Source: Tubiluchus corallicola (lineage: Eukaryota; Priapulida; Priapulimorpha; Priapulimorphida; Tubiluchidae). From it: a stretch of 44,236 nt of DNA. The DNA lies in NCBI GenBank assembly GCA_030141605.1, contig JAQGDQ010001365.1, positions 1 to 44,236 of the forward strand, read 5' to 3'. The position numbers were made by a program, and so were the translations under genes. Below, in pieces: positions 1 to 10,917 of this stretch; position 1 is the first letter of the stretch, and each line of letters starts with the position of its first letter. Under the pieces are notes generated by a model that saw only the letters and a list, made by a program, of their open reading frames with translations, was not told the origin of the DNA and did not search any database.

Positions 1-777
1 CGCACACACACACGCACGTACGTGCACACACACACACACGCACTTATGCGCACACACACACATGCACGTATGCGCGCACACACACACACACACGCACATT
101 CTTATATCCTGCATCAATGATATAAATAGTTTGGGTCAGCATGACACAAAAACGGTTTTATCAGCAGCCACCTATTCCTTTACTGGTCTTGCTCAGCATT
201 GCTAAACTTCAGTCGCTAAGCACTCACCATTGCGTTTGTGTCTTGCAAAAAAAGCGCTTGGTATTTACAACAACCAAGTCTGTGTTGCTTACCGGAAGGT
301 TTCCTCCATCATTAACAGATTTTTTTATGCCATTCAGGCTTTTTTGCATTAGGCGATGCACATGACTGAGTGGGCATGTGTATCGTCACACTTGACAGTT
401 GAAATTAAGAATATTACAGAGGCTGTCAGTGAACCAGTTTTGTACGACTTCACTTTGGTTGGTTTCATTGCTTTCGCCACACTAATTCTGGCTGTTTACG
501 TCTCGGAGGTAGGACCTGAACATGGCTAAGACACTTCTGCTGGTCTAGTGGCTCATCTTAGAAGATGGTCTGTAAAGTGTTGTAAGATAGGTTCCAGTAT
601 TGCCACGATCATCCAACTTGGTGACTTGCTGTTTAATGCTACATTCCGCCATGCAATATTCCAAATCGCATAAAAAAATAATCAGTTTCTCGCATATTTC
701 CGTGTTTTAATGGCTGTTCAACAATTTTTTGCCAATAAGCCTTTTCGCAGTTTCGTTGTGCGCAAGCACAGTTGCTG

Positions 778-1071
778 TAGGTCAAAGGTTAAGTGTACCA
801 CAGCAACGGCGTGTTAGGTTACGATCGCCACGTGACGTGGGGGCAAAGCCGTCTGTTGCATCGGTTTAGTAACTTCGGTTGTTTTACGTGGACATAATTA
901 TGCATTAGTCTGCGTGTTGAGTGATTTTCTAGCAGGATCTTGCTTGGGAACAAGAAAAAATGAACTAGGTAAGGTTCAAGCTAGCTGTTAAAACTGTTAC
1001 TATTGCAATAGCATGAGCTGCGAGGCGTTGTCAAGTGTACATAAATGTGTTGTCTGGTACACTTGACCTTT
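778..1071. mobile_element. MITE with GGTCAAAGGTTAAGTG termini (left-arm copy)
   Basis: Begins TAGGTCAAAGGTTAAGTGTA and ends with the inverted form (GTACACTTGACCTTT), about 294 bp. Inverted in the right arm at about 5853-6158, and a diverged third copy lies in C1GALT1 intron 2 at about 22246-22440. No coding capacity. Three copies with matched inverted ends support a small non-autonomous DNA transposon; the superfamily is not determined. Confidence 0.65.
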
Positions 1072-1589
1072 ATCTTCACGATCATCGTCAATGCTGAACT
1101 GGGAAAAAGCTTATTTTTTAATACTAGTCAACAACCAGGCACAAGCAATAGAAAACTTTGCTCAAACAAACCTACGAAAGATTTATTCATTTCTTCGCTC
1201 GTGCAGATGATAACGTAGATGATACCCGTAATGATACGTTTACGATGCGCTTGTTTTGCAATGCGGTTAATATATCCGACGTTTGTTTGTTTCAGTGTTT
1301 ACCTGTTCCTGCGAGCTGTTTATCTTGTCAGCTAGAGCTCAGGTAAAGTCATGGCGGTCAAATAAGTGTTGCGGACGCTACTATGCTGTCGATTATTACC
1401 GACTCTGCCGTAATCGGCTCGAGATATTGGTGCTCGTTTGTCTCTGTATAAAACGGGTAGAACATGACTTTCTATCTTTTATATCATTCCATATATGAGC
1501 TTCATTCATTACATCGTTCCATTTTAAGCACTAATGTTTTTTTCATCACGATTCATTTTAAAATTTCAGATTATCTCCATTATTTTTTC

Positions 1590-1795
1590 TCTATCACTGT
1601 GTGGGACAATCTAACAAGCCCTGCTTTTTGATTGCCCGCAACACATTTACCTTCGTATATAGGTGAACAGTGTTTGAGGCTTTTCCTGTGCAGTATTTCT
1701 TATTTGTATTATACCCATTGTAGATCCTTTCACTAGATATTGTACATGTAACTATTGTAAATGTGTAAGGTGAAATAAATGACTTATGACTTTTC
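1590..1795 (+). mobile_element. Possible 3' end of a non-LTR retroelement (in left arm)
   Basis: An AT-rich stretch ending in AATAAATGACTTATGAC near 1776-1792 resembles the 3' untranslated tails of invertebrate LINEs. The counterpart in the right arm is about 5120-5330. No reverse transcriptase fragment is seen, so the call is weak. Confidence 0.3.
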
Positions 1796-2518
1796 TATTA
1801 TATGATAAGAGAATGAAAGTCCCACAATTGGGCGATGAAGATTAAAGAGCTGCAGTTGTATTTTGCAATAGTATTATACTTATTATGAACTCACGTAGAT
1901 TTGTGAAAACTTTGCTATTTCGTGAAATGGAATGAATTATTACATAATTAGCCACTAAAATTTATCTAGATCTAATTTACTAACCCTGTGTATATATAAT
2001 ATGTATAATGTATATAATATGTATATATATATATATATATATGTAAATATTTGTCAGGAAATTTGAGTAAATAAAAAAAATAATCACCGTGAATCGATAT
2101 TTTTCCAAACATATTTTTAAGCGAGTCGTGTTCAAATAAAATTTTGCTATGACAGGTTCCCAGTTTCGATTTTTGTTGGATTAAGAAAGTTTATTTAATG
2201 TGATTAGTGTAATTTCATTAGCACTACTGCAACTGTGCTGACACATTATATATCAGTAAATGTGTGAATGTCGGTGCACAAAAATGTTTAAATATGTATA
2301 CTGGTAATGCAATTTCTGCTTATCTTGGTCATGGAAAATTAGTATTTGGTCAGGGAAAAGTCAGGAAAATTTATTTTAAAATTCTGTGGGAACCCCGAGT
2401 TTCTGTACGAGTCTAGCAGTCTTCTCTGCACATGCGTGACATTCAAAGTGCCACAAAGTCTTTCATTTTTTAACTGAACTATTTATTTCGAGGAGTAATA
2501 CATTGAAGATTAGTTTTT

Positions 2519-2870
2519 GAGACAATTAGGCGACTGATTCTACATTACTATGAGTCTAATATGTCAGGAGCGGGCCGTACTAGACGTTTTTGAGACAATT
2601 AGATGATTGATTCTACATTACTATGAGTCTAATATGTCAGGAGTGGCCCGTACTAGACGTTTCTGAGACAATTAGATGATTGATTCTACATTACCGTGAG
2701 TCTAATATGTCAGGAGCGACCCGTACTAGACGTTTTTGAGACAATTAGATGATTGATTCTACATTACAGTGAGTCTAATATGTCAGGAGTGGCCCGTACT
2801 AGACGTTTTGGAGACAATTAGGTGATTTATTCTACATTACCGTGAGTCTAATACACCGCATCTACTGTCT
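2519..2870. repeat. 73-bp tandem array derived from a pogo-like MITE end
   Basis: Units start at 2519, 2592, 2665, 2738 and 2811 (spacing 73 each). Each contains GAGACAATTAG, TGAGTCTAATATGTCAGGAG and TACTAGACGTTTT. In reverse complement the array closely resembles the left end of the transposon at 7077-7885 (TTAATAGACTCACGGT, CTTAATTGACTCAGAAACG, AACGGGCC). The last unit ends in a TIR-like sequence (GTGAGTCTAATACACC...CTACTGT). Confidence 0.85.
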
Positions 2871-3003
2871 TAGCTTAGTATCGGTAAATACGGACAATTG
2901 GCAAATTCGGACAGACGTCTCCCTGCTTTTGTCCGGCAAACCGAGATATTTAAATTTAAATTGCTTGTAACCATAATTTCAAGTTAACCAGCGAAGTCCA
3001 CCA

Positions 3004-3286
3004 GATTGCCCGGACTGGAACCATCAGTACTGCAAGTCTTACTGATTGCCCGGACTGGAACCATCAGTACTGCAAGTCTTACTGATTGCCCGGACTGGAA
3101 CCATCAGTACTGCAAGTCTTACTGATTGCCCGGACTGGAACCATCAGTACTGCAAGTCTTACTGATTGCCCGGACTGGAACCAGCAGTACTGCAAGTCTT
3201 ACCGATTACCCGGACTGGAACCATCAGTACTGCAAGTCTCACTGATCACCCGGACTGGAGGCATCAGTACTGCAAGTCCTGCTTAT
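3004..3286. repeat. 40-bp tandem array, about 7 units
   Basis: Units beginning TGCCCGGACTGGAACCATCA recur at 3007, 3047, 3087, 3127, 3167, 3207 and 3247, exactly 40 bp apart. The first four are nearly identical and the later ones diverge. Since 40 is not a multiple of 3, the open frame across it is not a protein repeat. Confidence 0.93.
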
Positions 3287-4128
3287 CGAGGCCCCATTTA
3301 TGACAAATAATCTTACTGTGGTGAAGTTTGGGGACCCACTCATTTGATGGACTTGATGAAAGTAATTCTGCATGTGTTGGGCGAAATTTTGAGCGTCCAT
3401 TCACTAAACCGATGGACATGTTCCGATGCACGGCGGTTTACTATTTTGATGGAATTCTGGATGTAATTCTGGACGCAATGGACGTAAGTTGAACTCCCGT
3501 CTACTAAACCGATGGACCTAAGTAATCTTGGACGTAACTTTGAGCATCCGTTCACTAAATTAAAGACTATCTTACGTCCATTTGCTAAGTCTATACACAC
3601 ACAAGCCAAAACCGAAATTTAAGTTCAATTATCGGCAAACCGAACGAACCGAAAATTTTGTTTGGTAACATCTCGTTACGGGAGGTTTTAACTGTACCAT
3701 GGATAACGATTAGCCATTTGGTCTATTCATATGAAAGATAAACGAATTAGTTAATGTATCTGTAGAGAACCACTGGCACTACTTCGAAAATAGTTTACAT
3801 ACGAACTAGAGAAATAGCAAAAAGTTTAACACTTACAGGTTAAATTCGCAATAATATCCAGAAACCTGTAATACAAAACAAAGTATTAAATATTGATAAT
3901 TTGATTCATTCGTAAGAAAACCACATTCTTCGGCTACTTCAATTCAATTCAGTTTTATTGCACAAATACATACAATGTACATTGGCAAAGCAGTACATGT
4001 TAAATGCTACATAAACCGTCTGAGTGCAAAGTTATGTACTAGATAAGATAAGATATAAGACGTATTTATTTCACACATGTAATACAGATTAGCCATTAAT
4101 GAAACTCTATTTATAAAAGGAAATAAAA
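3287..4128. other. Palindrome spacer, no gene; short repeated words and retroelement-like tail
   Basis: From 3340 to 3600 the words ACTAAACCGATGGAC, GAGCRTCCRTTCACTAAA and TGGACGTAA recur in a scrambled, partly inverted way, as in a degraded MITE. From 3945 to 4080 the sequence (CAATTCAATTCAGTTTTATT, then GTATTTATTTCACACATGTA) looks like the reverse strand of polyadenylated retroelement 3' ends. Nothing here has protein-coding features. Confidence 0.4.
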
Positions 4129-4440
4129 CTCGAAATAAATAGTCCCGATGAAAAACTGTTCTTCAATGTATTACTGCTCGAAATAAATAGTCCGGTTGAA
4201 AAAACCGTTCTTCAATGTATTACTGCTCGAAATAAATAGTCCGGTTGAAAAAACTGTTCTTCAATGTATTATTGCTTGAAATAAACAAGTTGAAAAAACT
4301 GTTCTGCAATGTATTACTGCTCGAAATAAATAGTACGGTTGAAAAAACTGTTCTTCAATTTATTACTGCTCAAAATAAATAGTCCGGTTGAAAAAAAACT
4401 AATCTTCAATGTATTACTCCTCGAAATAAATAGTTCAGTT
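4129..4440. repeat. About 49-bp tandem array, 7 units
   Basis: Units starting CTCGAAATAAATAGTCCGGT occur at about 4129, 4177, 4226, 4275, 4320, 4369 and 4420 (45-51 bp apart). Each ends CTTCAATGTATTACTG. The last unit is the one shared with the left palindrome arm, so the array grew on one side only or was lost on the other. Confidence 0.9.
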
Positions 4441-6937
4441 AAAAAATGAAAGACTTTGTGGCACTTTGAATGTCACGCATGTGCAGAGAGAGAGACTGCT
4501 AGACTCGTACAGAAACTCGGGGTTCCCACAGAATTTTAAAATAAATTTCCCTGACTTTTCCCTGACCAAATATTGATTTTCTGTGACCAAGATAAGCAGA
4601 AATTGTATTACCAGTATACATATTCAAACATTTTTGTGTATGGACATTCATACATATACTGATATATAATGTGTTGGAGTAGTGCTAACCAAACTACACT
4701 AATCACATTAACTAAACTTTCTTAATCCAATCATTATTTTTGGAACAGAAATTGAAACTGGGAGCCTGCCATAGCAAAATTTTATTTGAACACGAATCGC
4801 TGAAAAATATGTTTGGAAAAATATCGGTTCACGGTGATTATTTTTGCAACCCTTTCCAATTTCCCTGACAAATATTTACATATATATATATATATATATA
4901 CATATTATATATTATACATTATACATATTATATATACACAGGGTTAGTAAATTAAGATCTAGACAAATTTTAGTGGCTAATTATGTAATAATTCATTCCA
5001 TTTCACGAAATAGCAAGTTTTCACAAATCTATGTGAGTTCATGATAGCAATTATAATACTATTGCAAAGTGGCTGCTGGCTGTTAATCTTATCTTAATTG
5101 TGGGACTTTCATTCTCTTATCATATAATAGAAAAGTCATAAGTCATTTATTTCACCTTACACATTTACAATGGTTTCATGTAATACAATGAACGTAATAC
5201 AAATAAGAAATACTGCACAGGAAAAGCCTCAAACACTGTTCACCTATACACGAAGGTAAATGTGTTGCGGGCAATCAAAAAGCAGGGCTTGTTAGATTGT
5301 CCCACACAGTGAAAGAAAAAAAAGTAATGGAGATAATCTGAACTTTTAAAGTGAATCGTGTGACAAAAAAACATTAGTGCTTAAAATGGAATGATGTAAT
5401 GAATGAAGCTCATATATGGGATGATGTAAAAGATAGAAAGTCGCGTGCAATCTTACCCGTTTTATGCAGAACCACAAGCAGAGCACCAATAATCTCGAGC
5501 CGATTACGGCAGAGTCGGTAATAATCGACAGCATAGTAGCGTCCGCAACACTTATTTGACCGCCATGACTTTACCTGAGCTCTAGCTGACAAGATAAACA
5601 GCTCGCAGGAACAGGTAAACACTGAAACAAACAAACGTCGGATATATTAACCGCATTGCAAAACAAGTGCATCGTAAACGTATCATTACGGGTATCATCT
5701 ACGTTATCATCTGCACGAGCGAAGAAATGAATAAAATCTTTCGTGAGTTTGTTTGTGAGCCGCGGGGTTTTCTATTGCTTGTGCCTGGTTGTTGACTAGT
5801 ATTAAAAAATGAGCTTTTTCCCAGTTCCAGCAATTGACGATGATCGTGAAGAGGTCAAAGGTCAAGTGTACCAGACAACGCATTTGTGTAGACTTGACAA
5901 TGCCTCGCAGCTCATGCTGTTGTAATAGTAACAGTTTTAACAGCTAGCTAGAATTTTACCTAGTTCATTTTTTCTTGTTCCCAAGCAAGATCCTGCTAGT
6001 AAATCACTCTACGCACAGACTAATGCATAATTAACTAAAGTCAACGTAAAACAACCGAAGTTACTAAGCTGATGCGACAGATGGCTTTGCTTTACCCCAC
6101 GTCACGTGGCGATCGTAACTAACACGCCGTTGCTGTGGTACACTTAACCTTTGACCTACAGCAAGTGCGCTTGCGCACAACGAAACTGTGAAAAGGCTTA
6201 TTGGCAAAAAAAATTGTTGAACAGCCATTAAGACACGGAAATATGCGAGAAACTGATTATTTTTTATGCGATTTGGAATATTGCATGGTGGAATGTAGCA
6301 TTAAACAGCAAGGCACCAAGTTGGATGATCGTGGCAATACTGGAACCTAACTTACAACACTATATAGACCATCTTCTAAGATGAGCCACTAGACCAGAAG
6401 AAGAGTCTTAGCCATGTTCAGGTGTGAGAACGTCCTTCCTCCGAGACGTAAACAGCCAGAATCAGTGTGGCGAAACCAATGAAACCAACCAAAGTGAACT
6501 GGTTCACTGACAGCCTCTGTAATATTCTTAATTTCAACTGTCAAGCGTGACGATGCACATGCCCACTCAGTCATGTGCATCGCCTAATGCAAAAAAGCCT
6601 GAATGGCATAAAAAAATCTGTTAATGATGGAGGAAACCTTCCGGTAAGCAACACAGACTTGGTTGTTGTAAATACCAAGCGCTTTTTTTGCAAGACACAA
6701 ACGCAATGGTGAGTGCTTAGCGACTGAAGTTTAGCAATGCTGAGCAAGACCAGTAAAGGAATAGGTGGCTGCTGATAAAACCGTTTTTGTGTCATGCTGA
6801 CCCAAACTATTTATATCATTGATGCAGGATATAAGAATGTGCGTGTGTGTGTGTGTGTGTGCGCGCATACGTGCATGTGTGTGTGTGCGCATAAGTGCGT
6901 GTGTGTGTGTGTGCACGTACGTGCGTGTGTGTGTGCG
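4391..6937. repeat. Right arm of long imperfect palindrome
   Basis: Reverse complement of 1-2517. The inner end lies inside the last unit of the 49-bp array (near 4391-4440); the left arm keeps a single copy of that unit. The CA/GT microsatellite at the outer end continues to about 7013, so the true outer limit is not visible. A polypurine run (4487-4495) and a TA run of different length are among the differences between arms. Confidence 0.93.
5853..6158. mobile_element. MITE with GGTCAAAGGTTAAGTG termini (right-arm copy)
   Basis: Inverted counterpart of 778-1071, carried along in the palindrome. Its termini GGTCAAAGGTCAAGTG and CACTTAACCTTTGACC are inverted repeats of each other. Confidence 0.65.
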
Positions 6938-7013
6938 CGCATAAGTACGTGTGTGTGTGCGCGCGTAAGTACGTGTGTGTGTGTGTGCGCGTACGTGCAT
7001 GCGTGCGTGTGTG
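6838..7013. repeat. GT/CA-rich microsatellite
   Basis: Long alternating GT tracts interrupted by GCGCGCATAAGT and CGTACGTGC words. Mirrors the CA tract at 1-100. The open frames through it are compositional artefacts. Confidence 0.95.
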
Positions 7014-7076
7014 TCCGATTATTCTAAGACATGGTTTAGTCAGTACAGTGTCTAATGTAATCTTAAAAAATACTAA

Positions 7077-7885
7077 CACTGTAATCGCCGCTTAATAGAC
7101 TCACGGTTAATAGACTCAATCACTTAATTGACTCAGAAACGCCTGTAACGGGCCGCTTCCATTCAAATATACATAAAAACTATCAGTAAATGACTCAAAT
7201 AACTCCGCATAATTGACTCAATATTTTTCCTTCACCTACTTAAAATAAGACATTTCTATGTGCCCAAAGAACCTTTCCTACTTTTATGTCGTCTTTACTT
7301 CCCTTTTGTGCATTATATGTAGAAACAGTCACGTTAAGTGCCGTTTTGTTTCTAAGCAGGTACGTTTATCGCGCGCTAACACGCTACTGTAGCGGTTTTG
7401 CTTTGAATCTGTTACCCAAAGAATTTCTGGAAGCTAAACATTTAATCACTTGCCTAGCGGTTTCGATTTGATGCTCTCTTTGCAAATCACGCTTTCAGGT
7501 TTCATGAGTTACTGAGTTACTTACTTTCATGATAATTACGACAACTTTGTCAGCCAACTCTCTTTGAAGAAAATGAAGCAGCCAACTTTTAAGGAATTTT
7601 TGTAACAGACTTGTGTGATTTCGAAAAGTACGATATTTTTTAATTTATTGCTAGTTCACTTATATAAATTAATATTTTAAAATATTTTTAAAAAATTTTA
7701 ACTGCACAAAAGAATTTTGGAATTACTTCGTTTCTAAAATTCATTAAAAACTTTTGTAGCGCATAGATAGCTGAGACTCATATTTCTATACCAGTAATAC
7801 TACACCCATCGGTTAATAGGTTCAGTCGGTTAATTGGGTCAAAACAAGTCGGTCCCAAAGTGAGTCTATTAAGCCGTGCCTACTG
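7077..7885. mobile_element. Pogo/Tc1-type MITE with CTTAATAGACTCAC termini
   Basis: The left end (CACTGTAATCGCCGCTTAAT, then AGACTCAC) and the inverted right end (CAGTAGGCACGGCTTAATAG, then ACTCAC) match over the inner CGGCTTAATAGACTCAC, and the right end is followed by TA. About 800 bp, AT-rich, no transposase frame. Related fragments form the 73-bp array at 2519-2870 and a piece at about 23160-23270. Confidence 0.65.
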
Positions 7886-8080
7886 TATCCGTAATAATCA
7901 GCTAAGTGCCACCATAACCTGCGCACGAAAGTGTTACACTTAGTTCAACATCGCCTGGCATCCGTATAATCAGAGACTTTTCACTCTCTATGTGCATTTT
8001 CTATGTATAAAAGTTTCACTCTTATTTGAACATATTCCTCTAAAGTTTCACTTGATATTTTTGCATTGTGAATTTCTTGT

Positions 8081-8630
8081 TTAAAGGAAAACCGGACGAT
8101 TGTTTAGACTCATTTTAATTTACTGTCCAAAATATACATTTTCTTGCCTATAAATGTTAACAATTGTTTCTTATATTTGAATAATTAGCTTAGAAAGTAA
8201 ATTAACGGCAACCGAACGCAGCTATTGCTTACGTCAGAAACTAACCACAGTTTGTGCAATGGCAGACATCTTCCCTCGCGCATCAAGCATGTTTGCATAA
8301 GTGTTACCGTACTGCTTAAACGTGCGAAGTCACGAAAATGGGCTCTACATCATATGGCGTCAGAAACGCACACTGCAATTCATGATTATGCTTATCACGG
8401 TACCGCCTTCTATTTGTCGGCCAAGCGACTGTGACAAAAAGGCGCCGCTGCCAATCTTAGTAGATTCACTGAGCCGCGCGTAGCTTTGAAAGTTTAACGA
8501 AATTTGAATATCCGAGGTAATTATTACTTAATGTAAGCTTTGATTCAAAATAAGCTATTGTAGTTTTCAATATTGTAGAGCATTCTTTATTCTGAACTAA
8601 TGTTTACACAATCATCCGGTTTTCTTTCAA
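8081..8630. mobile_element. TTAA-type MITE, TIR AGGAAAACCGG (copy 1)
   Basis: Starts TTAAAGGAAAACCGGACGAT and ends ATCCGGTTTTCTTTCAA, an inverted match with a mutated right target site. The interior (8220-8560) is reverse-complementary to 25530-25920 inside C1GALT1 intron 5. The TTAA target and short TIR fit piggyBac-like elements, but that assignment is inferred. No transposase is present. Confidence 0.7.
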
Positions 8631-10250
8631 CTGCTTTTCCAAAGATTTAGTCGACAAATTACAGACGGGCCTTCAATGTTGCTTAGATCTAGTTAACCGG
8701 TTAACGGTTAACTGGTAAAAAATTAACTGGTTAAACGATCAAGTCAACCATTAACTGGTCATAACAGCCCTGCTACTGGACTCGGACTCATTTCTCACGC
8801 TCAAATTGTCGCTCTTTTCGGTGACTGCATGCTGAGTGATATTATGATGATGATAGATTCAACTTGCTTGAGCAATATGAAACTATTAATAAATTCTTAC
8901 ATTTAGGATTCCAACGAGTTATAAACATACACGGAATATACAAAAACTGCGATAAAAGGTGTCTAACAAAAAATGAACATTACGATCGTTTCAGGCAGTA
9001 GTCATTATAATAGAGATTTAAATGACATTAATAAAGAAGAAAAGGTATATTTGTTCCTAATGTGGTGAAAATAATATGTTGTTTTAGGCATGGGACCAAG
9101 ACTCTGGCTAAAAGTTTGGCATTTGGCCAAATAACAGTAGAGGAAAGTAAATACGTGGATTTGAAATTAGAATCGATTTAAGACCATCTTAATTGAGCAG
9201 AATCATCAAAGCTAACGTTTACCTTTCACAAAAGTACAGTCAACACAATGCATTTGTATTCTAACAGTTAAAGTAACATGTTAGATTGTCCAACATTAAT
9301 TAGGTTTATTTCTTCTTGCAATAATTTCTTTCACAAGATGGATATATATATATACTTTAACTTAGTTACATATTATATACACTAGTTATTATAATAGTTA
9401 AACAGGCGAAAAGTAATGCAAGTAAGAGTTGCATTACACGACGTATGACACTACGCAAAAAATAAACAAATAAACGAAAACATACCATAAAATATTCCCC
9501 AAACACAGTGGAAAGTAGCTTACTAGAGCACGACCAATTCACCGTGTTATCACAGTGCAAGCGGATTTATACATTGTGCACTTAAAATTTGCTCCGCATC
9601 TTTTAGCACAACTTTTGTGGTCCTGCTGTTGCCATATTAAGTTTCACGTTGATTACGCAGCTTTGTAAGCTCTTTCTTTTGTGGAAAGACAGGTTCTCAG
9701 CTATAAATGGCATGAAAATCGGGAACTATGCTACAGTAGACATAGTTTTGACCTTTTTGACTGTAAAGATTACTGGTATTGCTCTTTTGAGTTATTATTG
9801 TGTTATGTTGACATAGTTTGTGTTCTTGTTAAATCGTCGTGGTTTCGCAAAAAATGAGACAATGTCTCATCACTTGAAATAAAAGCAATCGTTGACTTTT
9901 ATTTTTGGGTAGGCATGTTTTAACAGTTGGCGTAATTTGTGGGACATATTAAATATGGTACAGACAAAAATGGCGTGATAACGTGAGCAAAGTAAAAAAG
10001 GGCACAAATGGAAAAATAGGAAGACCTGACAAACTTATAAAACACGAGTGTAGGCAAGGGTTATTGTGGGGTAAGGGTTGCTGTGTGGTATAATTCTTTT
10101 ACTTATTTTTACCTTTGCCATGGAAGTTATGCTTCAACACAGTTGTTTATTTTTTTCGTCTGTTTGAAGAAAAATGCATTTTGACGTATGTTCCTAGAAA
10201 GGGGAGGGTGAAAACTGCCAAAATGGATGTTTTTTGCCTGTTATAATTTC
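8631..10250. other. No gene recognised; AT-rich intergenic DNA
   Basis: Contains a cluster of TTAACYGGTTAA words at 8693-8760 followed by CAGCCCTG, which looks like one end of a hAT-type repeat without a visible partner. The rest has only short, unsupported open frames. Non-coding DNA upstream of SMCR8, possibly holding its promoter or first exon; I cannot place either. Confidence 0.5.
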
Positions 10251-10252
10251 AC

Positions 10253-10785
10253 AAAACAAGCTGTCGTGTGCTACACGTGTATAATGTTTTATCTTAAAAA
10301 ACTTAAATGATAAACAAGCTGTCGTGTGCTACATGCATATATGTTTTATCTTAAAAAACTTAAATGATAAACAAGCTGTCGTGTGCTACATGTATATATG
10401 CTTTATCTTAAAAAACTTAAATGATAAACAAGCTGTCGTGTGCTACATGTATAATGTTTTATATTAAAAAACAAATGATAAACAACCTGTCGTATGCTAC
10501 ATGTATAATGTTTTATCTTAAAAAACTTAAATGATAAACAAGCTGTCGTGTGCTACATTTATATAATGTTTTATCTTAAAAAACTTAAATGATAAACAAG
10601 CTGTCGTGTGCTACATGTATATATGTTTTATATTAAAAATCTTAAATGATAAACAAGCTGTCGTATGCTACCTGTATAATGTTTTATCTTAAAAAACTTA
10701 AATAATAAACAAGCTGCCGTGTGCTACATGTATATAATGTTTTATCTTAAAAAACTTAAATGATAAACAAGCTGTCGTGTGCAGT
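10253..10785. repeat. 53-60-bp minisatellite upstream of SMCR8, about 9 units
   Basis: Repeats of CAAGCTGTCGTGTGCTACAT followed by GTATATAATGTTTTATCTTA and AAAAACTTAAATGATAAA begin at about 10257, 10317, 10374 and 10429 and continue to 10785. Units differ by small indels. The array ends 110 bp before the SMCR8 coding exon acceptor, so it lies in the last 5' intron or in upstream sequence. Confidence 0.93.
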
Positions 10786-10885
10786 AAAGGTAAATTCATA
10801 GTCTGCAGTTCATAGTCTTTCAATATCATGATCGCGGTACTAAAATAGGCAATAATTTGTCAGCTAAAGGGATATAAATGAAGTA

Positions 10886-10895
10886 ATTTTTTCAG
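10886..10895 (+). other. SMCR8: Likely 3' splice site of the SMCR8 coding exon
   Basis: TAATTTTTTCAG ends at 10895 and is followed by GTATGCAAG. No in-frame stop lies between it and the ATG at 10918, so coding could in principle begin in an earlier exon. An out-of-frame ATG at 10898 would open a 73-codon overlapping upstream frame (10898-11119) if this exon starts at 10896. Confidence 0.6.
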
Positions 10896-10917
10896 GTATG
10901 CAAGATCTGAATCAAAC

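Larger units (their letters stand above)
1..2517. repeat. Left arm of long imperfect palindrome (inverted repeat)
   Basis: This segment reappears in reverse complement at about 4391-6937. The two arms match from the CA-rich microsatellite at the window edge to a sharp inner boundary near 2517. Both arms carry the same landmarks: a 74-codon open stretch (141-365 here, 6571-6795 on the other strand) with identical translation, a MITE at 778-1071, an exon-like patch near 1294-1343 bounded by AG and GT, a TA microsatellite near 2028-2042, and a retroelement-like 3' end with AATAAA near 1776. The arms differ by scattered substitutions and small indels, so this is not a perfect copy. The left arm is cut by the window edge. 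None of the short open frames resembles a known protein, so I call no gene here. Confidence 0.93.

Noticed and set aside
141-365. 74-codon frame conserved between palindrome arms
   Set aside because: Conservation is explained by the recent inverted duplication. No known domain, no gene context, and the neighbouring DNA is equally conserved.
1294-1343. Exon-like patch: TTTGTTTCAG before and GCTCAG|GTAAAG after
   Set aside because: Good splice-like signals, but no coding similarity and no partner exon in the window; could be a non-coding exon, not supportable.
3086-3310. Repetitive frame through the 40-bp array
   Set aside because: The period is not a multiple of 3, so each unit is read in a different frame; not a protein repeat.
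6731-7079. His/Thr-rich and Val/Cys-rich frames on both strands
   Set aside because: Translation of the GT/CA microsatellite.
8693-8760. Cluster of AACCGGTT/AACYGGTT words resembling Grainyhead sites
   Set aside because: Looks like the inner part of a hAT-type repeat end (CAGGGCTGTTATGACCAGTT in reverse); the pattern is a repeat-family feature rather than an enhancer.
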